The notes beneath the pieces are model-generated. The model made no database searches, had not been told where the DNA came from, and saw only the letters and a program-made list of their open reading frames with translations. DNA of 64,000 nucleotides from Rhodocaloribacter litoris (lineage in GTDB: Bacteria > Bacteroidota > Rhodothermia > Rhodothermales > ISCAR-4553): the NCBI RefSeq assembly GCF_011682235.2, contig NZ_CP076718.1:1890058-1954057 (forward strand), read 5' to 3'. How positions within the stretch are numbered: the first letter of the stretch is position 1; every line of letters begins with the position of its first letter. Positions 16,696-25,267 of this stretch are shown here, piece after piece. Position numbers and translations under genes: made by a program.

Positions 16696-18015
16696 TCAAT
16701 CGAGCAGCCAGGTCACCAGTTCGGGAAAAAGGATGACGAGCAGCAGTCCCAGGGCCTGGATGAGGATGAACGGGATGGCTCCCCGGTAGATTTGCGCCGT
16801 GGTTACCTCGGGCGGTGCCACCCCGCGCAGGTAGAACAGGGCGAAACCGAAAGGAGGTGTGAGGAAGGACATCTGCAGGTTCATCCCGATCATCACCCCG
16901 AACCACACCAGATCGATCCCCAGCAACAGGGCCACCGGCGCCAGCAACGGGATGATGATGAAGGCGATCTCGAAGAAGTCGATGAAGAAGCCGAGCAGGA
17001 AGATCGCCAGGTTGGCCACCAGGAGCATGCCGGCGGCACCGCCCGGCAGGTTGGTCAGCAGGTCCTCGATCCAGAGGTCACCGCCGAGCCCCCGGAAGAC
17101 GAGGGCGAAAGCCGTCGAACCGATGAGCAGGAACATGACCATGGCCGTGAGGCGGGTCGTTTCGGCCATGGTCTCGCGGAGGGCCTGCAGCGTCAGTCGC
17201 CGGCCTGCGAGCGCCAGCAGCAGGGCCCCCAGGGCGCCCAGGGCGCCGGCCTCCGTCGGCGTGGCGATGCCGGCAAAGATGGAGCCGAGCACGAGCAGGA
17301 TGAGCACGAGCGGCGGCAACATCACCAGCAGCACCCGGCGCAGGAGCACCTTCGGGGGCAGGTTCCGCGCTTCGGGCGGCAGGGCCGGCGCCCGTTTCGG
17401 CCGGAAGACGGCCACCCCCACCGCATACAGCGCGTAGAGGCCCGCCAGCATCAGTCCCGGCACCAGGGCCCCCAGGAACAGATCCCCTACCGACACGCCG
17501 AGCTGGTCCGCCAGCACCACCAGCACCACACTCGGCGGGATGATCTGCCCCAGCGTTCCGGAAGCCGTGATGATACCCGTCGAAAGCTCCCGCGAATAGC
17601 CGTAGCGCAGCATCACCGGCAACGAGATCATGCCCATGGCCACCACCGACGCCCCGACGACCCCCGTGGCTGCCGCCAGGAGCGCCCCGACGAAGACCAC
17701 GGCCAGCGCCAGCCCGCCCCGCAACGGCCCGAAGAGCTGCCCGATGGTCGTGAGCAAGTCCTCGGCCAGGCGCGACTTCTCCAGCATCGTGCCCATGAAA
17801 ATGAAGAACGGCACCGCCAGCAACACATAGTTCGACATCACGCCGAACGTGCGGTCCGGCAGGGCCAGGAGCAGGTGCCAGTCGAGCAGCCCGGCCTCCA
17901 CCCCGATGAAGGCAAACAGGAGCGCCGTGCCGCCGAGCGCAAACGCCACCGGGTAGCCCGAAAAGATGAGCACGAGCGCCCCGATGAACATGAGTGGGCC
18001 GAGCCAGTCTTCCAT
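16696..18015 (-). CDS. dctM: TRAP transporter large permease (DctM)
   Basis: This 439-residue membrane protein has 12 or more hydrophobic segments and the DctM hallmarks: FSGYPVAFALGG near the N terminus, VPFFIFMG, and the periodic ITASGTLGQIIPPS motif that forms the ion/substrate path. It catalyses sodium- or proton-coupled uptake of organic acids delivered by a binding protein. The ATG at 18015 overlaps the DctQ stop in a TGATG arrangement, so translation is coupled; an in-frame GTG one codon earlier is possible. Its likely binding protein is at 9344-10462 on the plus strand. Confidence 0.9.
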   Translation of the reverse strand: MEDWLGPLMFIGALVLIFSGYPVAFALGGTALLFAFIGVEAGLLDWHLLLALPDRTFGVMSNYVLLAVPFFIFMGTMLEKSRLAEDLLTTIGQLFGPLRGGLALAVVFVGALLAAATGVVGASVVAMGMISLPVMLRYGYSRELSTGIITASGTLGQIIPPSVVLVVLADQLGVSVGDLFLGALVPGLMLAGLYALYAVGVAVFRPKRAPALPPEARNLPPKVLLRRVLLVMLPPLVLILLVLGSIFAGIATPTEAGALGALGALLLALAGRRLTLQALRETMAETTRLTAMVMFLLIGSTAFALVFRGLGGDLWIEDLLTNLPGGAAGMLLVANLAIFLLGFFIDFFEIAFIIIPLLAPVALLLGIDLVWFGVMIGMNLQMSFLTPPFGFALFYLRGVAPPEVTTAQIYRGAIPFILIQALGLLLVILFPELVTWLLD

Positions 18016-18587
18016 CACACGTGCCCTCCCCCGTGTATCTCCTCCGGACCGGCCTCCTCCTCCGGCAACGACGTCCCCCGCAGCACCGCCACCTGCCGGA
18101 TCAGCATGGCCACCCCCTGCACCACGATCAGGACGAAAGCAACCGGGATGGCCGTCTTGATCGGGTAGCGTGGCAACCCGCCCGGATCCGGCGACATCTC
18201 ACGCACCGCCCACGAGTTGACCACCGACGGCCACGACACCCACAGCATCAGCCCGCAGAAGGGCAAAAGGAAGAGCAGGGTCCCGACCAGGTTGATCCAT
18301 GCCTTGCCCCTCGGCGAGAGGCGCCCGTAGAACACATCGACGCGGACGTGGGCGTCGTGCTTGAGCGTATAGGCCGCCCCCAGCAGGAAAACCAGGCTGA
18401 AAAGATACCATTGCAGCTCGATGTAGACGTTCGAGCTGAGCCCCAGCCCCGTGTAGCGGTCAAGGTAGCGCACGACGGCATTGTAGGCCCCGATGAGGAC
18501 CATCACGAGCGTCAACCAGTAGAGCACCCGGCCCGTGCGCTCGCTGAACCGGTCGATGCCGCGCGCCAGGCGAAGCCAGAACGACAT
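18015..18587 (-). CDS. dctQ: TRAP transporter small permease (DctQ)
   Basis: The 190-residue protein has four hydrophobic helices (about residues 20-40, 55-75, 95-120, 145-165). It carries the DctQ core EL-Q-WY-LF followed by LLGAAYTLKHDAHVRVDVFYGRLS, the usual signature after the second helix. It pairs with DctM in the inner membrane. The frame continues upstream to 18983, but the MSFWLRLARGIDRFSERTGR start at 18587 matches the family length and leaves the divergent promoter region free. The gene order DctQ-DctM is the usual one; the binding-protein gene is missing here. Confidence 0.86.
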   Translation of the reverse strand: MSFWLRLARGIDRFSERTGRVLYWLTLVMVLIGAYNAVVRYLDRYTGLGLSSNVYIELQWYLFSLVFLLGAAYTLKHDAHVRVDVFYGRLSPRGKAWINLVGTLLFLLPFCGLMLWVSWPSVVNSWAVREMSPDPGGLPRYPIKTAIPVAFVLIVVQGVAMLIRQVAVLRGTSLPEEEAGPEEIHGGGHV

Positions 18588-18715
18588 AGACAGAACATGC
18601 AGGATGGACGAGGGAGCGTGGATCGGGCGGGGCTGGAAGATAACGCCCGTCCCCGGAAGATGCCATTTCTGCCCGCCATGTGCGGTTGAGAGTTTCGGGC
18701 CGATTGCGTATCTCG

Positions 18716-18740
18716 TATTCCGCCTCCCCCCTGCGGAATA
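18716..18740. other. 8-bp hairpin/dyad before DUF1028
   Basis: TATTCCGC (18716-18723) and GCGGAATA (18733-18740) form a perfect dyad with a 9-base C-rich loop, 28 bases before the DUF1028 start. It may be an operator or a leader hairpin. Confidence 0.3.
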
Positions 18741-18768
18741 GGCAACCCGAAACCACCACCCGACCGCC

Positions 18769-19833
18769 ATGAAACGAAGCCTCCTGCTGGCCGCGCTGGC
18801 CCTGTCACTCTCGGCCGCCTGCGTCGTGTACCGCATGACGCGCCCGGACCCGCTCGTGTCCACGTTCTCCATCGTCGCCTTCGACCCCGAGACGGGGGAC
18901 CTGGGCGTGGCCGTGCAGTCCAAGTTTCCCAATGTGCGGCCCATCGTGCCCTGGGCGAAGGCGGGCGTCGGGGCCGTAGCCACGCAGAGCTTCGCCGAGC
19001 TGGACTACGGCATCAAGGGGCTGGAGTTGATGGAGAACGGTGCCACGGCCGAGGAGGCCCTGAGCATCCTCCTGCGGGGCGACGCGGACCGGCAGCAGCG
19101 GCAGGTCGGGATGGTCGACGCCCGCGGCAACGCGGCCATGTGGACCGGCACCGAGACGTTCGCCTGGGCGGGCGGGCGCGTCGGCCGGCAGGACGGCCCG
19201 CCGCTGGCCGGCGGCCCCGAGCAGGGCAACAATGGCACCGTCCTGACCGGCTACGGCTACACCGCACAGGGCAACATCCTCGTCTCGAAGGAAACCGTCG
19301 AGGCCATGGCCGAGACGTTCGAACGCACCGGGGGCAGCCTGGCCGACCGGCTCGTGGCCGCCCTCGTGGCCGGGGGGAAGGCGGGCGGCGACCAGCGCGG
19401 CGAGCAGAGCGCCGCCCTCCTCGTCGTCCGCCAGGGCGCCGGCTACGACGGCATGGACAACTTCATCGACATCTCCGTCTACGACCACCCCACCCCCATC
19501 GCCGAACTCGAACGGCTCTACCGGCTCAACAACCTGTACTTCACCGGATCGAAGCCCGAAAACATGATCCCCGTCACGGAGGAGATCGCCCGGGAACTCC
19601 AGCAAATCTGGCAGGCACGCGGCTTCTACGACGGCCCCCTCGACGGCATCGTGGACGAGGAATTCCAGCGGATCCTGGTCGACTACATGGGGTGGGAGAA
19701 CTACGACCTGCGCATCCCGCCCGTGAGGAACGTGGACCTGGCCGCCGGCGACACGCTCAAGATCGACCGCGAGGTGCTCGAAGACATCCGCGCGGTGTTC
19801 CGCGAAGGCCGCTGGAAACCACGCCTCCGGTGA
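18769..19833 (+). CDS. DUF1028 (Ntn-hydrolase-like) lipoprotein with C-terminal extension
   Basis: The 354-residue protein opens with a short signal and a lipobox-like SAAC (Cys about 18). Residues ~28-245 are DUF1028: STFSIVAFDPETGDLGVAVQS, where a Ser/Thr after removal of the leader would be the Ntn nucleophile, followed by ATQSFA-LDYG and GGDQRGEQSAALLVV. The last ~110 residues (PIAELERLYRLNNLYF, then LQQIWQARGFYDGPLDG) resemble the peptidoglycan-binding-like tail found in many DUF1028 proteins. The family is proposed to hydrolyse an amide, but no substrate is established. The lipoprotein start suggests action outside the cytoplasm. Confidence 0.78.
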   Translation: MKRSLLLAALALSLSAACVVYRMTRPDPLVSTFSIVAFDPETGDLGVAVQSKFPNVRPIVPWAKAGVGAVATQSFAELDYGIKGLELMENGATAEEALSILLRGDADRQQRQVGMVDARGNAAMWTGTETFAWAGGRVGRQDGPPLAGGPEQGNNGTVLTGYGYTAQGNILVSKETVEAMAETFERTGGSLADRLVAALVAGGKAGGDQRGEQSAALLVVRQGAGYDGMDNFIDISVYDHPTPIAELERLYRLNNLYFTGSKPENMIPVTEEIARELQQIWQARGFYDGPLDGIVDEEFQRILVDYMGWENYDLRIPPVRNVDLAAGDTLKIDREVLEDIRAVFREGRWKPRLR

Positions 19834-19935
19834 AACCCGCCGAACGGGAAACGGAGCCCCGGCGCTGCGCGTATGGTGTGTTCTGCGGGGTCGCCTGCCG
19901 CGGCCCGGCTCAGGCTAAAGGATGTGGAGTACGAC

Positions 19936-20250
19936 ATGCACCGGCGACCGAAAAGGAAACTCTCTCTTCTTCAATCCGAACCTGCACAGGGTGAAGCGTG
20001 GTGGGACCGCTTCCGCACCCTGCTCGACGAAGACAACGACTGGCCCAGCGAATACCTCTTCAAGTTCATCGTCCCGAAAGCCCGCCTCGAAGACGTGAAG
20101 GCCGTCTTCGGAGACCACCCCGTCGAGGTACGGGCCTCGACGCGGGGCAACTACATGAGCGTCACGGCCCGGATGACGGTTTCTTCGAGCGACGAGGTCG
20201 TCGCCATCTACGCAGCCGCCGGCAAGGTCGAAGGGATCATCTCACTCTGA
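19936..20250 (+). CDS. DUF493 family protein (YbeD-like)
   Basis: The 104-residue protein contains WPSEYLFKFIVP followed by VEVRASTRGNYMSVTARM and an ending -AAAGKVEGIISL, the ACT-like ferredoxin fold of DUF493. The family is conserved but of uncertain function; in enterobacteria it lies near lipoate genes. The ATG at 19936 has a GGAG ribosome-binding site six bases upstream and starts just before the conserved domain, so it is preferred over the frame's upstream extension to 19873. Confidence 0.75.
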   Translation: MHRRPKRKLSLLQSEPAQGEAWWDRFRTLLDEDNDWPSEYLFKFIVPKARLEDVKAVFGDHPVEVRASTRGNYMSVTARMTVSSSDEVVAIYAAAGKVEGIISL

Positions 20251-20304
20251 AAACGCGCCGGCACAGCACCCGCTACAGGCGCGCCGGGGCCGGCCCGGCC
20301 CCGG

Positions 20305-21063
20305 TTATGCATAGCGATCGATGCGGCGAACCGGTCGGACCTCCAGGGTGGCTTCGCGGGCCATGGTACCGGCATACGCCCCCGCATAGCCTTGCGGCCC
20401 ACCCACCTGCCCCTCGCTCCGGCTGCCGGTATCGGCATAGGGCACGGTGGCGACCGGGGTGAAAATGTGCGGGCCGTCCGGCGTTGCCTCCGGCACGGCG
20501 CCTTCTTCCTGCCGCATCCTGGCGCGCCGCTCCTCGCGTTGCCGGAGTTCCAGTTCCTGCCGCGCCTTCATCTCCATGCGGCCGGCTTCGTGCGCGATGC
20601 GCCGGTCGGCCGGCGACGGGTCCTTCGGAGCCAGCGCCGCACGGCGGATCACCTGGGCCTTGCGGATGGTTGCCTCCGGATCACCGGGCACGGGGCGCGT
20701 GTCGATCTTGACAGACCCACCGATGGCATAACGCTTGCCATCCGGGCCGACCTGGTAGGTATACCGGGGAGGTCCCTGGGCATAAGGGCCGGCCGCCAGC
20801 AGGTGGGCCTGCTCGTGCTGGCGGACCTCCGCATCCCGCTTCTTCAGACGCCGGAGTTGCTCCTCCTCGGCGGGTGTCAGCTCCTTTCCCGCCCCCACGG
20901 CCCCCACACGGCCGGCATGCGGCCGCTCCGTACCCTCCGGCTCTACCGGACCGGCCGCCGGATTCCGGTCCGCCGCCGCCTCATCCTGGCGCGCACGCGC
21001 GGGCATGCCATGCAGCGCGAGCACGGCCACCGAAGCCGCAGTCGATGTCGTCGACGTAATCAT
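20305..21063 (-). CDS. SprA-related (CJM1_0395-type) putative metalloprotease
   Basis: The 252-residue protein carries the compact core of the SprA-related family: KKRDAEVRQHEQAHLLAAGPY (residues ~75-95), where HEQAH resembles a zinc-binding HExxH, followed by YTYQVGPDGKRYAIGGSVKID and a polar helical RMEMKARQELELRQREERR segment. Flanking regions are proline/glycine-rich and probably disordered. The family is called a putative metalloprotease, but activity has not been shown as far as I know. The N terminus (MITSTTSTAASVAVLAL) is weakly hydrophobic, so export is unclear. It is divergent from the S9 peptidase. Confidence 0.7.
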   Translation of the reverse strand: MITSTTSTAASVAVLALHGMPARARQDEAAADRNPAAGPVEPEGTERPHAGRVGAVGAGKELTPAEEEQLRRLKKRDAEVRQHEQAHLLAAGPYAQGPPRYTYQVGPDGKRYAIGGSVKIDTRPVPGDPEATIRKAQVIRRAALAPKDPSPADRRIAHEAGRMEMKARQELELRQREERRARMRQEEGAVPEATPDGPHIFTPVATVPYADTGSRSEGQVGGPQGYAGAYAGTMAREATLEVRPVRRIDRYA

Positions 21064-21143
21064 CTGGCCCGTTCAAACCCGTAGATCGACGTGAAGGCAT
21101 GGCATACATAGCACAGGTCGGTATCGGCCAAAAAAGCACGTTC

Positions 21144-21340
21144 TTAAACGCTATGGCGGCTTCCGGCCGTCCGCCGGCCCCGCGTCCCCGTCCCGACTAG
21201 TACTACAGCCGCATCTTCGGCATCGACGTGCAGGATCATGCCCTCGGGCACCTCGCCCCAGTCCTCATTACGCGTGATCCGCTCGGAGGCAATGACCGAG
21301 GTTTCACACCACGTGGCCCGAAAAGGCCCGCTTTTCCTAT
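21144..21340 (-). pseudogene. C-terminal remnant resembling a class II glutamine amidotransferase
   Basis: Translating the minus strand gives an open stretch that includes TWCETSVIASERITRNEDWG, then EVPEGMILHVDAEDAAVV, ending at TAA 21146-21144. An ASE-x-W-x-x-VP-x-G-x-x-L-x-V-D pattern is what one sees near the end of class II (YafJ/GatA-type) glutamine amidotransferases, where the chain returns to the Ntn core. The N-terminal catalytic Cys part is absent: upstream the frame runs into the S9 peptidase promoter region and has no start. It is therefore most likely a truncated relic left by deletion. Identification rests on pattern memory only. Confidence 0.42.
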
Positions 21341-21380
21341 ATTGTCCCGTGTCCTTTCCCCCATCTCACCCGAGGTCACC

Positions 21381-23399
21381 ATGAACACCCTCGCCCGTGC
21401 CCTCTCCCTCGTGCTCTGCCTCGTCCTGCTCGTCCCCGCCCGTGCCCAGGAGGCCCCCGAGGGCTGGACACCCGAGCTGAGCATGCGCTTCCGGTCGATC
21501 CCCGACGTGGCCCTCTCGCCCGACGGGCGGCTCGTGGCCTACGTGGTGCGCGAGGCCGTCATGGAAGGGGAACAGTCCGAGTACCGGAGTCACGTCTGGA
21601 TTGTCTCGGCCGACGGCAGCCTGAACGTCCAGTACACGCGGGGCGACAAGTCGTGCACGGACCCGGCGTTCTCGCCGGACGGGCAGTACCTGGCCTTCAC
21701 GTCCGACCGCTCGGGGAAAAACCAGGTGTGGGTGATGCGCGTCGACGGCGGCGAGGCCGAACAGGTGACCGACGCCGAGACGGGCGTGGCGGCCTACCGC
21801 TGGTCGCCCGACGGCACCCGGATCGCCTACACGGCCCGCGACCCGGAAACGGAGGAGGAGAAAACGGCGAAGAAGGAGAAACGCTACGTGGAAGTGGTGG
21901 ACCGGGACTTCAAGTACAACCACCTCTACGTGATCCCGCTGGCGAAGGACGCCGACGGCGAGCGCCCGGCCCGCCGCCTGACCGCCGGAGCCTTTCACGT
22001 CACGTCCTTCGACTGGTCACCGGACGGCCGCACGCTCGTCTTCGCCCACCAGCCTGACCCCACGATCAACACCGGTTTTCTCGAACGGGACCTCTCCACG
22101 GTCCCGGCCGACAGCGGGGCGGTCACGCCGCTGGTGTCGTGGGCCGGCGTGGACGACACGCCCCGGTTCTCGCCGGACGGCGCCTGGGTCGCCTTCGTCT
22201 CGGACGGCGGCCGGCCCGAGCGCGTGGGGCTGGGCGACCTGTACGTGGTGCCCGCCGCCGGCGGGGAGCCGCGGCGCCTGGCCGACACGCCGGACCGCAA
22301 CGCCACCCTCCTCGGCTGGTCCGCCGACGGCACCGAGCTCTTCGCCGCCGAGGCCGTCCGCACCACGCGCCAGGTGCTGGCCGTCCCCGTCGACGGCAGC
22401 CCCACGCGCCAGCTGACCACGTTCGACGGCGTCGTCGGCAGCGTCGCCTTCGACCGGGCCACCGCCTGGATGGCCTACACATTCGAGGACCTGGACACAC
22501 CCGAAGAGGTGTACCTCGGCCCCGTCGGGGGTGTCGAGCGGACGCGCCTTACGTCGGTCAACGCCGACCTTCCGCGCCCCCCGATGGGCCGCACCGAGCT
22601 GCTCACATGGACCGCCCCCGACGGGCTGAAGATCGACGGGCTGCTGACCTACCCGGTCGGCTACGAGCCGGGGCGCGCCTACCCGCTCATCCTCCAGATC
22701 CACGGCGGCCCGGCCGGCGTCTTCTCGCAGCGCTTCACCGGGGCCCCCGGCATCTACATGACCCAGGTGTTCGCCCAGGCGGGCTACGCCGTGCTCCGCC
22801 CCAACCCGCGCGGGTCGACCGGCTACGGCCGGGACTTCCGCTACGCCAACGTCCGCGACTGGGGCTTCGGCGACTACGAGGACCTCATGGCCGGCGTCGA
22901 CACGGTGCTCGCGATGGGCGTGGCCCACCCGGACAGCCTGGCCGTCATGGGCTGGAGCTACGGCGGCTACATGACCTCCTACGTCGTCACCCGCACCGAC
23001 CGCTTCAAGGCCGCCTCGATGGGCGCGGGCCTGCCCAACCTCATCTCGATGGTCACCACCACGGACATCCCGGACTACCTGGCCGCCCACATGGGCGCCG
23101 AGTTCTGGGAGGATTACGCCACGTACGAGAAGCACTCGGCCATCTACCACATCGCCAACGTGACGACGCCCACCCAGGTGCTCCACGGCGCCGAGGACCG
23201 GCGCGTGCCCACCGCGCAGGGGCAGGAGTTCTACGTGGCCCTGAAGCGACGCGGCGTGCCGACGGAGTTCGTCCTCTACCCCCGCACGCCGCACGGCCCG
23301 CGCGAGCCGAAGCTGCTCATGGACGTCACGCCCCGCATCCTGGCCTGGTTCGACCGGCACCTCGGGCGCCACGACGCGGCGGAGGCGGGCACGCGATGA
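21381..23399 (+). CDS. S9 family peptidase (dipeptidyl/acylaminoacyl-peptidase type)
   Basis: This 672-residue secreted serine peptidase has a signal peptide ending VPARAQ (about residue 23). An N-terminal WD40-like/TolB beta-propeller follows (repeats such as SPDGQYLAFTSDRSG and WSPDGTRIAYTARD, ~40-400) and then the alpha/beta hydrolase catalytic domain. The triad is visible: Ser526 in GWSYGGY, Asp606 in GAEDRRVP and His638 in PHGPRE. HGGPAG supplies the oxyanion hole. Such enzymes release dipeptides or acyl-amino acids from oligopeptides in the periplasm. The frame is open from 21228, but ATG 21381 gives the signal peptide. Confidence 0.9.
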   Translation: MNTLARALSLVLCLVLLVPARAQEAPEGWTPELSMRFRSIPDVALSPDGRLVAYVVREAVMEGEQSEYRSHVWIVSADGSLNVQYTRGDKSCTDPAFSPDGQYLAFTSDRSGKNQVWVMRVDGGEAEQVTDAETGVAAYRWSPDGTRIAYTARDPETEEEKTAKKEKRYVEVVDRDFKYNHLYVIPLAKDADGERPARRLTAGAFHVTSFDWSPDGRTLVFAHQPDPTINTGFLERDLSTVPADSGAVTPLVSWAGVDDTPRFSPDGAWVAFVSDGGRPERVGLGDLYVVPAAGGEPRRLADTPDRNATLLGWSADGTELFAAEAVRTTRQVLAVPVDGSPTRQLTTFDGVVGSVAFDRATAWMAYTFEDLDTPEEVYLGPVGGVERTRLTSVNADLPRPPMGRTELLTWTAPDGLKIDGLLTYPVGYEPGRAYPLILQIHGGPAGVFSQRFTGAPGIYMTQVFAQAGYAVLRPNPRGSTGYGRDFRYANVRDWGFGDYEDLMAGVDTVLAMGVAHPDSLAVMGWSYGGYMTSYVVTRTDRFKAASMGAGLPNLISMVTTTDIPDYLAAHMGAEFWEDYATYEKHSAIYHIANVTTPTQVLHGAEDRRVPTAQGQEFYVALKRRGVPTEFVLYPRTPHGPREPKLLMDVTPRILAWFDRHLGRHDAAEAGTR

Positions 23400-23417
23400 A
23401 GACGGGAGGATGGCCGC

Positions 23418-24968
23418 TCAGTGCAGGCGGACCATCCGCCGGGCCTGTACCGACGAACCCCCCTCAAGGCGGTAGACGTATACCCCACCGGGCACCGGCA
23501 CGCCGGCCTCGCTGCGGCCGTCCCACGTCACGGCGTGCGTCCCTGCCGGATACCGGCCCGCCGCCGGCCGGGCCACGGCACGGCCCAGCACGTCGTAGAC
23601 CGTCAGGCGCACCATCGCCGCCTCCGGCAACGTAAAGACGATGCGGGTTTGCAGGCGGAACGGGTTGGGATAGTTCTGCTCCAGCACATACGCCTCCGGC
23701 AGCGGCAGCGTCTCGCGTCCGACCGACGTCTCTCGCTCGAAGATATACGCCGAGCCGCCATCCTCCCTACCGCTGGCTTCTCGGTTCGCCCCGACGATGG
23801 CGCGGCCCCCGCTGATCGAAACCGAGACGCCGAACTGATCCTCCGGCTGCGTATCGCTGGCGATCAGCTTGGCCTCCTGGCTCCAGGTGCCCGTGGCGTC
23901 CCGCACGAACACATAGGCCGCACCGTGATCCATTCCGGCGAGGTCTTCCTGCCAGGCCCCGACGATGGCACGATCCCCGCTGACCGCAACCGAATAACCG
24001 AATTCAGCGTTGCTATCCACGTCTCCGGCCAGCAGGCGGGCCACCTCCACCCAGGCCCCCGTGCCGTCCCGCTCGAATACATACGCCGCACCGGCATTCT
24101 GGTCGAACTCCACATCTTGGTCTATGGCTCCGACGATGGCACGATCCCCGCTGATCGAAACGGAGAAGCCAAACTCGTCGTTCGCTTCCGTATCGCCGGC
24201 CGTCAGCTTCGCCACCTCCACCCAGGCCCCCGTGCCGTCCCGCTCGAATACATACGCCGCGCCGGCTCGTCTACCACCGGTACCTTCCCAGTTTGCCCCG
24301 ACGATGGCACGATCCCCGCTGATCGAAACGGAGAAGCCAAAGTGGTCTTCCGCTTCTGCATCGCCGGCGGTCAACTTCGCCACCTCCACCCAGGCCCCCG
24401 TGCCGTCTCGCTCGTACACATACGCCGCGCCGGCTAAAGACCCACCGGTGTCTTCTCCAGGCGCCCCGACGATGACCCGGTCCCCGCTGATCGAAACCGA
24501 GACGCCAAACTCGTCGTGTGCTTCTGCATCGCCGGCGGTCAACTTCGCCACCTCCACCCAGGCCCCCGTGCCGTCCCGCTCGTACACATATGCCGCGCCG
24601 GCTTGTGCACCACCGGTGTCTTCTCCAGGCGCCCCGACGACGACCCGGTCCCCGCTGATCGAAACCGAGACGCCGAAATTGTCAAGCCCTTCCGCATCGC
24701 CGGCCGTCAGCTTCGCCACCTCCACCCAGGCCCCCGTGCCGTCTCGCTCGTACACGAACGCCGCACCGGCCGAGGGAGCGGCGGTGTCTTCTCCAGGCGC
24801 CCCGACGATGGCCCGGTCCCCGCTGATCGAAACCGAGACGCCGAAATCGTCGTTTTCTTCCGCCTCGGCGTTCATCAGCAGGGCCGCCTGATTCCAGGGC
24901 TGGGCCGTCAGGGGCCAGGCACACCATCCCAGCAACAGCATCAACAGACCGCATCGCACGTGCTTCAT
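23418..24968 (-). CDS. FG-GAP repeat secreted protein with T9SS-type sorting domain
   Basis: This 516-residue protein has a signal peptide ending PLTAQ (residue 22), seven FG-GAP-like repeats of 56-57 residues (residues ~29-415) and a type A sorting domain (LEQNYPNPFRLQTR onwards). Each repeat contains DEFGVSVSISGDR-IVGAP followed by AGAAYVYERDGTGAW, the alpha-integrin-like beta-propeller blade, and seven blades would close one propeller. The protein should be surface exposed and adhesive or ligand-binding; the partner is unknown. ATG 24968 has a GGAGG site upstream. A large stem-loop lies in its leader. Repeats 2-5 are nearly identical even in DNA. Confidence 0.85.
   Translation of the reverse strand: MKHVRCGLLMLLLGWCAWPLTAQPWNQAALLMNAEAEENDDFGVSVSISGDRAIVGAPGEDTAAPSAGAAFVYERDGTGAWVEVAKLTAGDAEGLDNFGVSVSISGDRVVVGAPGEDTGGAQAGAAYVYERDGTGAWVEVAKLTAGDAEAHDEFGVSVSISGDRVIVGAPGEDTGGSLAGAAYVYERDGTGAWVEVAKLTAGDAEAEDHFGFSVSISGDRAIVGANWEGTGGRRAGAAYVFERDGTGAWVEVAKLTAGDTEANDEFGFSVSISGDRAIVGAIDQDVEFDQNAGAAYVFERDGTGAWVEVARLLAGDVDSNAEFGYSVAVSGDRAIVGAWQEDLAGMDHGAAYVFVRDATGTWSQEAKLIASDTQPEDQFGVSVSISGGRAIVGANREASGREDGGSAYIFERETSVGRETLPLPEAYVLEQNYPNPFRLQTRIVFTLPEAAMVRLTVYDVLGRAVARPAAGRYPAGTHAVTWDGRSEAGVPVPGGVYVYRLEGGSSVQARRMVRLH
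23724..24884 (-). repeat. tandem 168-bp coding repeat, about seven copies
   Basis: The plus-strand motif GCCACCTCCACCCAGGCCCC recurs at 24211, 24379, 24547 and 24715, exactly 168 bases apart, with less regular copies further left. The inner copies differ by only a few bases per unit, which points to recent duplication or gene conversion within the FG-GAP gene. Confidence 0.85.
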
Positions 24969-25010
24969 CAGAATACCTCCGTATCGGCTTGTGGTGCGTA
25001 TTCGACGGAG

Positions 25011-25072
25011 ACGACGACCACGCGCCCGGCACAGCTCCCGGGCCGCGGAAAAGCCCGGCGCGTGGCCGTCGT
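25011..25072 (-). other. large stem-loop in the leader of the FG-GAP gene
   Basis: ACGACGACCACGCGCC (25011-25026) is complementary to GGCGCGTGGCCGTCGT (25057-25072) over 16 pairs. The single non-Watson-Crick position becomes a G-U pair only in a minus-strand transcript, so a leader RNA of the FG-GAP gene, 43 bases before its start, is the natural reading. There is no T-run behind it. Confidence 0.42.
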
Positions 25073-25267
25073 CCACGGGGAGACTTCGAGACGATGAACC
25101 GTCCCCTTTTCCCCTTTCACACCAAAAAGCCCACGGAGGGACCACCCCCCTTCAGATTTTTTTCCGTATCGTCGAAGGTGCGTAGCGAACCGGAAGGGCA
25201 GCCTTCTACCGGTTCTGCGAAATGGCTGCCCCGGACCGTAGCGTCGACCGGCGGGTCGATGCCACGC

